NCBI GenBank assembly: GCA_035627615.1
Contig: DASPLL010000080.1
Span: 15,547 to 79,546 of the forward strand
Origin: BRH-c25 sp035627615
Lineage (GTDB): Bacteria; Bacillota; Clostridia; Lutisporales; Lutisporaceae
Reading direction: 5' to 3'
Length of the DNA stretch: 64,000 bases
Every line of letters begins with the position of its first letter. Position 1 is the stretch's first letter. The position numbers and the translations under genes are program-made. This document shows positions 17,193 to 25,840 of this stretch, piece after piece. A model generated the notes under the pieces. It did not search any database and was not told the origin of the DNA. It saw nothing but the letters and a program-made list of their open reading frames with translations.

Positions 17193-18242
17193 TTATCCCA
17201 GTTTAAGCACCAATTCGGGATCCAGGGCACAGGTCAGCGCATCTGCTTCTGTAATGAGACCTCTTCTATACAGACCGTTTATTGACGAATCCATGGACTG
17301 CATCCCGTACTTGCTCCCGGTCTGTATACTGGAAGCTATCTGATGGCTTTTACCTTCACGTATAAGGTTTCTGATTGCATTATTGACTACCATTACTTCA
17401 ACCGCAGCTACTCTACCCTTTCCGTCCGCCCTGGGTATAAGCTGCTGAGATACTACTGCCTGCAGTACGGTTGACAGCTGAACCCTTATCTGTGACTGCT
17501 GGTGCGGCGGGAATACATCTATTATCCTGTCTATTGTCTTGGCGGCACCTATAGTATGAAGGGTGGACAGTACCAGGTGGCCTGTTTCTGCAGCTGTAAG
17601 CGCTGTGGCTATAGTATCCAGGTCCCGCATTTCACCTACGAGTATTATGTCCGGATCCTGCCTCAGGGATGATCTCAATGCAGCCGCGAAGCTTTTGGTA
17701 TCACAGCCTATTTCCCTCTGGTTTATTATGCTCCTTCTGTGCCTGTGAAGAAATTCTATCGGATCCTCAAGTGTTATAATATGCTCGTTCCTCTCATTGT
17801 TTATCTTGTCAAGCATTGCCGCAAGAGTAGTTGATTTGCCGCTTCCCGTAGGACCGGTCACCAGAATCATGCCCTTTGAAATATTTGCAAGCTCCCCGAT
17901 AACAGGAGGAAGCCCCAATTGTGTTAAGTCCGGCACTGAAAACGGTATCGCCCTTGCTACAAAGGCATAAGTTCCCCTCTGCTTGTAAATATTGAATCTG
18001 AACCTTCCCAGTCCATCAACGGAATAGGAAGTATCCATATCCCCGCTTTCATCAAGTATTTTCAGCTGCCTGTCCTCCAGAATCTCTTCCAGCAGCCTCA
18101 AAACATCCTGTGGAAGCATCTTTAGATCCCCGTATGGGCATATTGCCCCATTTATCCGAAGCATTGGCGGGACTCCAACCGTCACATGCAGGTCTGAGGC
18201 TTTTTTTTCTATTGTTGCACCAAGAAGCTCCTTTAATCCCAT
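17193..18242 (-). CDS. pilT: Type IV pilus retraction ATPase PilT
   Basis: 349 residues, standard. The N-terminal PAS-like domain begins LLGATIEKKASDLHVTVGVPP. The RecA-like domain has Walker A GPTGSGKST (about 128-136), an Asp box, Walker B DIILVGEMRDLDT and the His box STLHTIGA. The C-terminal region includes the family sequence around QQLIPRADGKGRVAAVEVM. It powers pilus retraction and so twitching motility. It lies 15 bases downstream of pilB. Confidence 0.96.
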   Translation of the reverse strand: MGLKELLGATIEKKASDLHVTVGVPPMLRINGAICPYGDLKMLPQDVLRLLEEILEDRQLKILDESGDMDTSYSVDGLGRFRFNIYKQRGTYAFVARAIPFSVPDLTQLGLPPVIGELANISKGMILVTGPTGSGKSTTLAAMLDKINNERNEHIITLEDPIEFLHRHRRSIINQREIGCDTKSFAAALRSSLRQDPDIILVGEMRDLDTIATALTAAETGHLVLSTLHTIGAAKTIDRIIDVFPPHQQSQIRVQLSTVLQAVVSQQLIPRADGKGRVAAVEVMVVNNAIRNLIREGKSHQIASSIQTGSKYGMQSMDSSINGLYRRGLITEADALTCALDPELVLKLG

Positions 18243-18257
18243 AAATACCGCACTCCT

Positions 18258-19952
18258 TTATGTCTGTTCATATGTGACCCTGAGCAACTCCTCAATACTT
18301 GTAGTTCCGTCCAGAACACGCTTTATCGCATTCTGTCTCAGGGTAATCATGCCCTCTTCTCTTACAGAATATTCTCTCAGCTCATCTGTTGTGGCTCTCC
18401 TGTCAATAAGCGCCCTGTGCTTTTTTGTTATCGGCATTATTTCAAAAATTGCCGTCCTGCCTTTATAACCGCTGCCTCCGCAGAATTGGCAGCCTTTACC
18501 TCTATGCAGCACCAGCTTTTCTTCCATATTGTAATTGTACATGAGAATCCTTTTCTCCCAATCCTCAGCCAGGTATTCCTCCTTGCAGCTGCTGCAGACC
18601 TTTCTTACAAGTCTCTGGGCTATTACACCGACAAGCGAGGAGGATACAAGGAAAGGCTCGACGCTCATGTCTACAAGCCTTGTAATTGCGCCCGGGGCAT
18701 CATTGGTATGAAGGGTGGACAATACAAGATGTCCGGTGAGAGAGGATCTTACTGCTATTTCTGCTGTCTCATTATCTCTTATTTCTCCGACCATTATTAT
18801 ATTGGGGTCCTGCCTGAGAATGGACCTCAACCCGTTGGCAAAGGTCAGTCCGGCCTTGACGTTGACCTGGACCTGGTTTACGCCTGCTATGGTATATTCC
18901 ACCGGGTCCTCCACAGTTATTATGTTCTTTTTTGCATCGTTAAGCTCGGTCAATATGCTGTAAAGGGTTGTGGATTTGCCGCTTCCCGTAGGGCCTGTAA
19001 CCAATATTATCCCATAAGGATTTGATACTATCCTGTTGAATTTCTTAATATCTTCAGGGTTTAACCCCAGCTCCTCCTTTGATAAAAGGAAGGAGGACTT
19101 GTTCAATATCCTTATTACAACCTTCTCGCCATAGATTGTGGGTAGGGTTGATACTCTCAGGTCAATATCCTTGCCGTCCACCTGCGTTTCTATCCTGCCG
19201 TCCTGAGGAATTCTTTTCTCGGCTATATTCATCTGGGACAGTATCTTTACCCTGGTAACGATGGCAGGAAGAGTCTGCTTGTTCATTTTCATCATCTCCT
19301 GCAAAACACCGTCAACCCTGAACCTTACTCTGACTTCCTTCTCAAAGGGTTCAATGTGTATGTCGCTGGAACCGATCCTTACCGCCTGCTCAATTATCGA
19401 ATTAACAAGCCGCACCGTCGGTGCACTGTTTATATCACTATCGCTTATAACCTCAGCTTCCTTTTCAAGAAAACGGTATTCCCTCTTGAAATCCTCTACA
19501 GCCCTTTCCGCTGCTCTTCCTCCGTAATATCTCTCTATTGCAGCCAGAATATCCTCTGAGGCTGCAATTACAGTCTTTACCTCCATACCTGACGCCATTT
19601 TGACATCATCCAGTGCAAAATAGTTAAGAGGGTCGCTCATGGCAACGGTCAGGAATACTCCGTCATTGTGGACGGCAATAAGCTCATGCTTCCTGGCGAT
19701 ATTCTCGGGCACCAGCTTAACAGATTTGTGATCTATCATGTACTTTTTCAGGTCGATCTGTGGAATTCCCAGCTGGGTCTCCAGAAGCTTTATGATTTCC
19801 TTCTGCGCTATGAAGCCTTCTGATACCAGCACTTCACCCAGCCTTTTCCCTGTGCTCTTCTGCAGATTCAGGGCATCAGAAAGCTGCTCAGAACTGATCT
19901 TCTGAGCATCGATAAGCATATCCCCCAGCCTTTTTCTTCTGTTCATATCCAT
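18258..19952 (-). CDS. pilB: Type IV pilus extension ATPase PilB
   Basis: 564 residues, typical. The MshE-type N-terminal domain (1-150) begins KRLGDMLIDAQKISSEQLSD. The catalytic domain has Walker A GPTGSGKSTT (about 318-327), Walker B IIMVGEIRDNETAEI and STLHTND. The tetracysteine zinc site is CSSC (about 450) and CQFC (about 490). It drives pilin polymerisation. The start at 19952 follows AGGGGGATATAA. It lies downstream of the pilA terminator and is probably reached by read-through. Confidence 0.96.
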   Translation of the reverse strand: MDMNRRKRLGDMLIDAQKISSEQLSDALNLQKSTGKRLGEVLVSEGFIAQKEIIKLLETQLGIPQIDLKKYMIDHKSVKLVPENIARKHELIAVHNDGVFLTVAMSDPLNYFALDDVKMASGMEVKTVIAASEDILAAIERYYGGRAAERAVEDFKREYRFLEKEAEVISDSDINSAPTVRLVNSIIEQAVRIGSSDIHIEPFEKEVRVRFRVDGVLQEMMKMNKQTLPAIVTRVKILSQMNIAEKRIPQDGRIETQVDGKDIDLRVSTLPTIYGEKVVIRILNKSSFLLSKEELGLNPEDIKKFNRIVSNPYGIILVTGPTGSGKSTTLYSILTELNDAKKNIITVEDPVEYTIAGVNQVQVNVKAGLTFANGLRSILRQDPNIIMVGEIRDNETAEIAVRSSLTGHLVLSTLHTNDAPGAITRLVDMSVEPFLVSSSLVGVIAQRLVRKVCSSCKEEYLAEDWEKRILMYNYNMEEKLVLHRGKGCQFCGGSGYKGRTAIFEIMPITKKHRALIDRRATTDELREYSVREEGMITLRQNAIKRVLDGTTSIEELLRVTYEQT

Positions 19953-19987
19953 TTATATCCCCCTAAAAAAACCAAACGATTAATTCG

Positions 19988-20018
19988 AAAAAAGGCTTCA
20001 TTTTATTGAAGCCTTTTT
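19988..20018 (-). terminator. Terminator/attenuator between pilA and pilB
   Basis: A 12-bp stem, AAAAAGGCTTCA (19989-20000) with TGAAGCCTTTTT (20007-20018), loop TTTTAT, 14 bases after the pilA stop. It probably gives high pilA and lower pilB expression by partial read-through. The stem with U-rich ends would work in both directions. Confidence 0.85.
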
Positions 20019-20031
20019 CTTTTCTATAGAA

Positions 20032-20511
20032 TTATCTTACTATTGTTCTTTGCGTATTCTTAATCTCTTTTCCTTCAACGTCAAAACCATTTATATACGC
20101 TGCAGTATTAGTATCATTGAGTACTACATATATAGTCCCCGGAGTTGGACTTTCTTCTGCGTAGTAACCTTCTCCAGCATCAACTACGATATTTAGATCT
20201 TCTGCAGTACCTGCAGTTCCTGTGTATGGGTCCGTTAAAGGATTAGAGGTAAAATAACCTTCTATTGCTGCTTTCATATCATCTGTTGCACCTTCATCAC
20301 CTATTGCAGTTCCATTTGGGTAATTGTCTATTATTGATGCAACATAAACTTCCACCATCTTTGCGTTTGTAAGCATCCCTGCATTCCTTGCAGTATCCTT
20401 TACTCCACCGAACTGCGGCACCAGCACTGACGCAAGTATTCCTATCAAGGCGACAACTACCATTATCTCTATGATAGTAAAACCTTTTTTATTTTTTACT
20501 CTCTCAACCAT
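20032..20511 (-). CDS. pilA: Major type IV pilin PilA
   Basis: 159 residues. The short leader MVERVKNKKG is cleaved before FTIIEIMVVVALIGILASVL, with Glu at +5, then the long hydrophobic N-terminal helix. The globular domain is acidic, ends with an ordered beta region, and has no cysteine pair. AAGGGGG at 7 bases selects ATG 20511 over TTG 20517. It is the first gene of the operon and is followed directly by a strong stem-loop, as expected for an abundant structural subunit. Confidence 0.92.
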   Translation of the reverse strand: MVERVKNKKGFTIIEIMVVVALIGILASVLVPQFGGVKDTARNAGMLTNAKMVEVYVASIIDNYPNGTAIGDEGATDDMKAAIEGYFTSNPLTDPYTGTAGTAEDLNIVVDAGEGYYAEESPTPGTIYVVLNDTNTAAYINGFDVEGKEIKNTQRTIVR

Positions 20512-20571
20512 TTCCAATCCCCCTTATTTCTATATTTAGAACTGAATATAAAATATTCTCCAAAATAAATA

Positions 20572-20599
20572 AAAATTCCTGCCGTTTTGCAGGAATTTT
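20572..20599 (-). terminator. Terminator after the YqeG-type phosphatase gene
   Basis: An 11-bp stem, AAAATTCCTGC (20572-20582) with GCAGGAATTTT (20589-20599), 6-base loop, and a T-rich tail on the minus strand. It isolates the pilus operon from the gene upstream. Confidence 0.85.
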
Positions 20600-20613
20600 G
20601 AAAATTATTTTTA

Positions 20614-21102
20614 CTATTTTATTTTTTTAAGAATCAATCTTTCAAGCAATCTGACAAGCCTGGTCCAGATGAATTCCTTACTGCTTATTGGTGATACCAG
20701 AATTGTGAAAAGTCCAAGCCGGTTGCCGCCTAATACATCGGTGAAAAGTTGGTCGCCTATTACTGCCGTATTCTTCACTTTTGAATCCATAAGCTTCATC
20801 GCTCTTTTAAATGCCATTTTGCTTGGTTTTACTGCCTTGTGTATTGCAGGCAGCTTCAGGTCCTTATTGAACTCTTCAACTCTTTTTTTAGTATTGTTGG
20901 ATAGTATGCAAATTTTAAAGTCTTCCGATGCCAGTCTGCATACAAGCCCTGTTACCTTCTCGTCAGGCAGCTTTGTATCCCAGGAAACTAGAGTATTGTC
21001 AATATCTACAATAATTGCCTCTATTCCCTCTCTTTTCAATACTCCTGTATCCAGTTCATATACAGTATTTAAAAACAAATCCGGTTTTAATCTGTTCTTC
21101 AT
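20614..21102 (-). CDS. YqeG family HAD IIIA-type phosphatase
   Basis: 162 residues, the family norm. The HAD motifs are all visible: motif I IVDIDNTLVSWD (nucleophile Asp, about residue 35), motif II ILSNN, motif III around KPSKMAF and motif IV GDQLFTDVLGGN. YqeG-like proteins are related to phosphatidylglycerophosphate phosphatase but their substrate in Firmicutes is not settled. The start at 21102 follows AGAGGTACAACT; the longer reading to 21204 runs into a repeat element. It lies downstream of sigK, separated by that element. Confidence 0.88.
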   Translation of the reverse strand: MKNRLKPDLFLNTVYELDTGVLKREGIEAIIVDIDNTLVSWDTKLPDEKVTGLVCRLASEDFKICILSNNTKKRVEEFNKDLKLPAIHKAVKPSKMAFKRAMKLMDSKVKNTAVIGDQLFTDVLGGNRLGLFTILVSPISSKEFIWTRLVRLLERLILKKIK

Positions 21103-21119
21103 AGTTGTACCTCTAGTGT

Positions 21120-21256
<137 letters not shown>

Positions 21257-21267
21257 ATATATTATCC

Positions 21268-21975
21268 TTACATATTCTCATTGTAAAGCTCTTTGTACAG
21301 CTTCCTTATTGCTCTGTTCTCAATCCTTGATACATATGACCTTGAGATTCCCAGCATATCGGCTATTTCCCGCTGTGTCTTGCTGATGCCGTTCTGCAGG
21401 CCGTATCTGAGCTCTATAACCAGCTTCTCCCTCTTCTTAAGGGCTGTCTCCATCCTCTGATAAAGCTTTTTTATCTGGATCTTAAGCTCCACCTCGTCCA
21501 GTATGATATCCGAATCACTCCCCAGAATATCAATTAGACTTATTTCATTGCCTTCTTTGTCTACACCTATGGGATCATGAAGCGACACCTCTGTTTTTGT
21601 TTTTTTCGAGGCTCTTATGGTCATAAGTATTTCATTCTCTATGCATCTGGCAGCATAGGTTGCAAGCCTTGTACCCTTGTCTTCATCAAAGGTTATTATT
21701 GCCTTAATGAGCCCTATGGTGCCTATGGATATCAGATCGTCTATTTCTCTCCCTGTATTCACATATTTTTTCACAATATGGGCCACAAGCCTGAGATTTC
21801 TCTCCACCAGTATATTTTTAGCATCCTCATTACCTTTTCTGTATTCTTCCAGGTAGTATTGCTCTTCATCAGCGGACAGGGGCTGTGGAAATGAATTGAC
21901 ATTCTGGATATAACCGAAAAGCAGACATATGTCCTTTATTGTGGATATAATGATAGAGGCAACAAAGAGCAGCAA
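21268..21975 (-). CDS. sigK: RNA polymerase sporulation sigma factor sigma-K, uninterrupted
   Basis: 235 residues. An N-terminal pro-sequence is followed by the sigma-70 regions: 2.1-2.4 (NLRLVAHIVKKYVNTGREIDD, then ATYAARCIENEILM) and region 4 helix-turn-helix (KTQREIADMLGISRSYVSRIE). It directs late mother-cell genes for coat and cortex. The gene is continuous, without the skin element that splits sigK in Bacillus subtilis and Clostridioides difficile. The start is TTG 21975 with GGAGGT at 8 bases. The 21976-22142 leader contains a CATATAAT-like -10 and an inverted repeat, CATAAAC/GTTTATG. Confidence 0.94.
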   Translation of the reverse strand: MLLFVASIIISTIKDICLLFGYIQNVNSFPQPLSADEEQYYLEEYRKGNEDAKNILVERNLRLVAHIVKKYVNTGREIDDLISIGTIGLIKAIITFDEDKGTRLATYAARCIENEILMTIRASKKTKTEVSLHDPIGVDKEGNEISLIDILGSDSDIILDEVELKIQIKKLYQRMETALKKREKLVIELRYGLQNGISKTQREIADMLGISRSYVSRIENRAIRKLYKELYNENM

Positions 21976-22142
21976 AGAAGCACACCTCCAAATTTCAGGA
22001 AGTTTGCCGGCATAAACTCTTTTACCTCAATTGAACAAGGGTTTATGCAGCGGAAAACTTCGCCTACTGAAATTATATGATAATCTCTTTGAAAGTGTGC
22101 CTGTATTTATATGGAACATAAAAATTTTTATGTAAATAAATT

Positions 22143-23921
22143 CTACCTTTTTACAACCTTCATTATCTCTGTCGCCACTTCCTTGAATATTGGTGCTGCT
22201 GCACCTCCTCCGGACTGTCCGTTGTAGATGAATACCGTTATGGCATATTGAGGCTGTTCATATGGCACAAAACCCGAGAACCACCCATGGACTACCTCTC
22301 CTTCAGCTATTCCCGTCTCAGCTGAGCTGGTCTTTCCGCAGCTGCCGCCGTATTCATCCATGTTGGCCTGCTTTCCCGTGCCTATCACAGTGACTTCATG
22401 AAGCATTTCCTTCAGAAGCCTTGAGGTAAAAGGATTCAGTACTATCTGCGGTCTTGACCTTTCAAGCTTCTTCACCGTCAGGCCCTTCTCAGTGATAAGT
22501 GATTCAACCAGCTGAGGGTCATTTCTTATACCATTGTTTGCTATAGTAGCCATCATGGAGGTTATCTGCAGCGGCGTGACCTGTATCTTCCCCTGCCCTA
22601 TGGAGATATTCCCTATTCCGTCCTCCTGGACCTCCGGTATATAGCCTGCCTTTTCCTCAGGAATGGTAAAGCACAGCTTCTGGCCAAAACCAAGCTTTTC
22701 AGCCATTTCAAGGATTTCCCCGGCACCTGTTTCCATTCCTATTTTTATATATGTGCTGTTGCAGGACAGGGCAAAAGCTTCCTTCATATCAATCTCCCTG
22801 TCTTCATGGGTTTTATGGGTCGAGCACTTCATCCTGTTGTTGCCTACATCAATATAACCTTCACACTTGTATTTCGAATATGGATTTACGAACCCACCTT
22901 CTATTGCGGCAGCAGCCACCACAGTTTTGAATATCGAACCAAGGTCAAACTGCCATATGGATTTATTTATCAGTTCGTTACCGCTGCTTTTTAAATATCT
23001 GTCCACATTGTCCTGGTCAAAATCCGGCTTGCTGGCCATTCCCAATATATCTCCGTTGTTTACATCCATAACCACAATGGAGCCTTGAATACCGTTATCC
23101 TTCATTATCCTTTCGATTATATCCTGTATGTGATAATCGAGGGTAAGCTTTATACTGTAGCTGAGTCCGTCCTTCGGAGCATCCACCTTTCTGAAACCGA
23201 GCCCCCGTATAATGTTCTTGCCGCTGTCCACTACCGCTGCGATGCTGTCGCTGCCGCTGGCCTGCAGATAGCTGTTCATACTCTTTTCGATACCCATCTG
23301 CCCTATCTTGTCTGTTTTGCCTATATACCCGATAACATGCCTTGCAATATCATTATCAGAGTATCTCAGTCTTTTTTCTACTGCAATGACTCCCTTCAGC
23401 CTGCCGCTGTCAATCAAGGCCAGGTAATCATTATCCTCTATTCCACAGATGAACTCCACCGTATCCAGCGAACCGTCCATCTTCTTCTCCACAGTATCCT
23501 TCGGAATACCACAGGCTTTTGAGATAGTATCTATTGCTGCTTTCTTGTCAAATACAAAAGCAGGATATGCAATGACGACTTTTTTTATCTCCCTGTCTGT
23601 AATGGGGATCATGTTCCTGTCATATATTATTCCCCTGTTGGTGGAAATGGGTATGTATACCATCCTCTGCTTTACTGCCCTCTCACTGTAGTCCTTACCC
23701 ATGTATACCTGGATATAGAAAAGCCGGCACAGCATCAGCATATACAGTACTACAAAGAAAAGCCCTATTATCTGCAGCCTTTTCTTATGAATGATAATAT
23801 AGTTGTTCTTCCTGTACAGTCTTGTTCCCGGCAGGGTAATAAGCTCAGCCCTTTTGCTTTCTTCCTCCCCCATATGCTGCACTTCAGGGGACCTCCTAAG
23901 AAATCTCATAATTCCGGACAA
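22143..23921 (-). CDS. Class B penicillin-binding protein (PBP2/PbpI-like transpeptidase)
   Basis: 592 residues. One membrane anchor (about 50-70; LQIIGLFFVVLYMLMLCRLF) is followed by the dimerisation domain (NRGIIYDRNMIPI) and the transpeptidase domain. The catalytic motifs are SxxK as SIFK (about residue 325), SxN as SCN (about 386) and the third motif as KTS (about 528) instead of KTG. No PASTA domains. The start TTG 23921 follows GAGGGAGG at 7 bases. The position after udk matches Bacillus pbpI (PBP4b), a mother-cell gene, so a role in spore envelope synthesis is plausible. Confidence 0.87.
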   Translation of the reverse strand: MSGIMRFLRRSPEVQHMGEEESKRAELITLPGTRLYRKNNYIIIHKKRLQIIGLFFVVLYMLMLCRLFYIQVYMGKDYSERAVKQRMVYIPISTNRGIIYDRNMIPITDREIKKVVIAYPAFVFDKKAAIDTISKACGIPKDTVEKKMDGSLDTVEFICGIEDNDYLALIDSGRLKGVIAVEKRLRYSDNDIARHVIGYIGKTDKIGQMGIEKSMNSYLQASGSDSIAAVVDSGKNIIRGLGFRKVDAPKDGLSYSIKLTLDYHIQDIIERIMKDNGIQGSIVVMDVNNGDILGMASKPDFDQDNVDRYLKSSGNELINKSIWQFDLGSIFKTVVAAAAIEGGFVNPYSKYKCEGYIDVGNNRMKCSTHKTHEDREIDMKEAFALSCNSTYIKIGMETGAGEILEMAEKLGFGQKLCFTIPEEKAGYIPEVQEDGIGNISIGQGKIQVTPLQITSMMATIANNGIRNDPQLVESLITEKGLTVKKLERSRPQIVLNPFTSRLLKEMLHEVTVIGTGKQANMDEYGGSCGKTSSAETGIAEGEVVHGWFSGFVPYEQPQYAITVFIYNGQSGGGAAAPIFKEVATEIMKVVKR

Positions 23922-23926
23922 AATAA

Positions 23927-23966
23927 AACCTCCCTCTATCTTATTGTTGTCAGATTGTGGGAGGTT
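23927..23966 (-). promoter_or_regulatory. Hairpin covering the ribosome binding site of the class B PBP
   Basis: AACCTCCC (minus strand 23966-23959) pairs with GGGAGGTT (23934-23927) across a 24-base loop. GGGAGG is the ribosome binding site for TTG 23921. The tail TTTATTTT also makes it look like a weak terminator after udk. Either reading would limit PBP expression relative to udk. Confidence 0.5.
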
Positions 23967-23973
23967 ATTCATT

Positions 23974-24615
23974 CTATTTCTCGTCAATAATTGATTTGAC
24001 CTTTGTAACCATTATATCCACTGCCACTTTATTGTAGCCGCCCTCTGGTATTATTATATCCGCATACCTTTTTGTAGGCTCACAGAACTCATTGTGAGCA
24101 GGTTTTACAATGTTCAGGTACTGGTTGATTACAGACTCAAGGGACCTGCCCCTTTCCCTCATGTCTCTCACTATTCTCCTGATGATTCTTACATCAGCGT
24201 CGGTATCTACAAATATCTTTATATCCATAAGGTCTCTGAGCTTTGGTGAATCAAGTATCAGAATACCCTCCAGAAGAATTATGTCCCTGGATTCAACAGT
24301 AACTGTCTGCTTTTTCCGGTTATGCACCGTGAAGTCATACTGCGGTTTTTCTATTGCTTGTCCACTTATAAGCTTTTCCACGTGCTCTATCATAAGCTCC
24401 ATATCAAAGGCCAGAGGATGGTCATAGTTGACATTTACCCGCTCCGCTGCCGGCAGATGGCTCTGATCCTTGTAATAACAGTCCTGCTCAATTATTGCTG
24501 CGTTCTTCCTTGGTATACTCTCCAGAATAGCTCTTGTAACAGTGCTCTTGCCTGAACCCGTACCACCTGCTATCCCGATTACAAGCGGTTTCTTTTTCTT
24601 TACCTCACTCACCAT
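23974..24615 (-). CDS. udk: Uridine kinase
   Basis: 213 residues, standard. P-loop GIAGGTGSGKSTVTRAI (14-30), then the nucleoside-binding motif YYKDQSHLPAAERVNVNYDHP and the lid region RIIRRIVRDMRERGRSLESV. It phosphorylates uridine and cytidine in pyrimidine salvage. The ATG overlaps the trhP end by 11 bases and follows GGGAGCGAAAAG. The order mltG-trmR-trhP-udk-PBP matches Bacillus yrrL-yrrM-yrrN/O-udk-(greA)-pbpI. Confidence 0.96.
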   Translation of the reverse strand: MVSEVKKKKPLVIGIAGGTGSGKSTVTRAILESIPRKNAAIIEQDCYYKDQSHLPAAERVNVNYDHPLAFDMELMIEHVEKLISGQAIEKPQYDFTVHNRKKQTVTVESRDIILLEGILILDSPKLRDLMDIKIFVDTDADVRIIRRIVRDMRERGRSLESVINQYLNIVKPAHNEFCEPTKRYADIIIPEGGYNKVAVDIMVTKVKSIIDEK

Positions 24616-25840
24616 CTTTTCGCTCCCTTCTTAATATATCATGCTTTTCAACAGGTTTTTCCATCTTCATGGTTATGATCTGCTGCGGGTGTGGGGCGGC
24701 TGCTATTTCCTCCCCTTCCTCATTCCACATTTTTTCTATCCTTTGAGAAAACAGCTGTCTATGTGGTCCGATTACTTCTATTTCATCACCCACCAGCATC
24801 CTGTTCCTCTGTTCAATGGTAGCCATGCCGGTGGCACTGTCATAATCCAGTACCATACCGACAAAGGCATAATCCCTGACATAGGCGCTGGATTCATAGA
24901 TCTGCCCTTTTGTATCCGGCTTTCCGAAAAAGAAGCCTGTACCGAATTCCCTGTGACTGGCCTTTGAAAGCTCATCAAACCATTCCTTTTTGAATTCATA
25001 TCCCTCGGGGTTCTGGAGGTAGCTGTCTAAAGCCAGCCTGTAAGCTCTTACCACTGATGCCACATAATATGAACTTTTCATTCTTCCTTCTATTTTAAGG
25101 CTTTTTATTCCCGACTGTACAAGCTCAGGTATATGCTCTATCATGCAGAGATCCCTGGAATTGAATATATATGTGCCTCTTTCATCCTCAAATACCGGCA
25201 TATATTGCCCGGGACGCTTCTCTTCCACCAGATAGTACTTATACCTGCAGGGCTGTGCGCATTCACCCCTGTTTGCATCCCTGCCCACCATATAATTGCT
25301 GAGCAGACATCTGCCTGAGTAGGACATGCACATTGCCCCATGAACAAACACCTCATATTCCAGGCTCTCAGGAGATCTGGCTATGGTTTCCCTTATCTCC
25401 TCAAAGCTCAATTCTCTTGCCAGTACTATCCTTTTTATACCGAGGCTGTGCCAGAACTCAGCACTCTTGTAATTGGTATTACTTGCCTGGGTGCTTAAAT
25501 GCAGCTCCATTCCAGGCAATACTTCCTTTGCAGTCATTATTATGCTGGGATCTGATACAATAAGGGCATCCGCTCCTGTAGACCCAAGCTCCTTCAAATA
25601 TTCAGGGAGTCCTTCCAGATCTTCATTATGTGGAATTATATTCACAGTGACATAAAGCTTTTTCCCATTCTCATGGGCAAAGTCCACGCCCTCTTTTATT
25701 TCTGCCATGGTGAAATTTCCTGCAGCTGCCCTGAGCCCGTATTTATCACCACCTATATATACAGCATCTGCTCCGTAGATAAACGCCATCTTCAGCTTTT
25801 CCAGATTGCCCGCCGGGGCAAGTATCTCGGGTCTATTCAC
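24605..25840 (-). CDS. trhP: U32 family tRNA uridine-34 hydroxylase (TrhP-like)
   Basis: 411 residues. U32 fold with RPEILAPAGNLEKLKMAFIYGADAVYIGG at the start. The conserved block around GAMCMSYSGRCLLSNY, GRDANRGECAQPCRYKY supplies the cysteines proposed for an iron-sulfur site. A C-terminal beta domain closes the protein. U32 members TrhP and RlhA hydroxylate RNA; TrhP makes ho5U at tRNA position 34 using prephenate. It overlaps trmR, whose product methylates that hydroxyl. In Bacillus two U32 genes occur here, in this window one. Confidence 0.88.
   Translation of the reverse strand: MNRPEILAPAGNLEKLKMAFIYGADAVYIGGDKYGLRAAAGNFTMAEIKEGVDFAHENGKKLYVTVNIIPHNEDLEGLPEYLKELGSTGADALIVSDPSIIMTAKEVLPGMELHLSTQASNTNYKSAEFWHSLGIKRIVLARELSFEEIRETIARSPESLEYEVFVHGAMCMSYSGRCLLSNYMVGRDANRGECAQPCRYKYYLVEEKRPGQYMPVFEDERGTYIFNSRDLCMIEHIPELVQSGIKSLKIEGRMKSSYYVASVVRAYRLALDSYLQNPEGYEFKKEWFDELSKASHREFGTGFFFGKPDTKGQIYESSAYVRDYAFVGMVLDYDSATGMATIEQRNRMLVGDEIEVIGPHRQLFSQRIEKMWNEEGEEIAAAPHPQQIITMKMEKPVEKHDILRRERKDGE

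Noticed and set aside
21268..21975. Possible skin-type insertion in sigK
   Set aside because: The reading frame is continuous from the pro-sequence to region 4, with no recombinase gene nearby.
22116..22133. Perfect AT palindrome ACATAAAAATTTTTATGT after the PBP gene
   Set aside because: It is too AT-rich to make a stable terminator, and short AT palindromes are common in such gaps.
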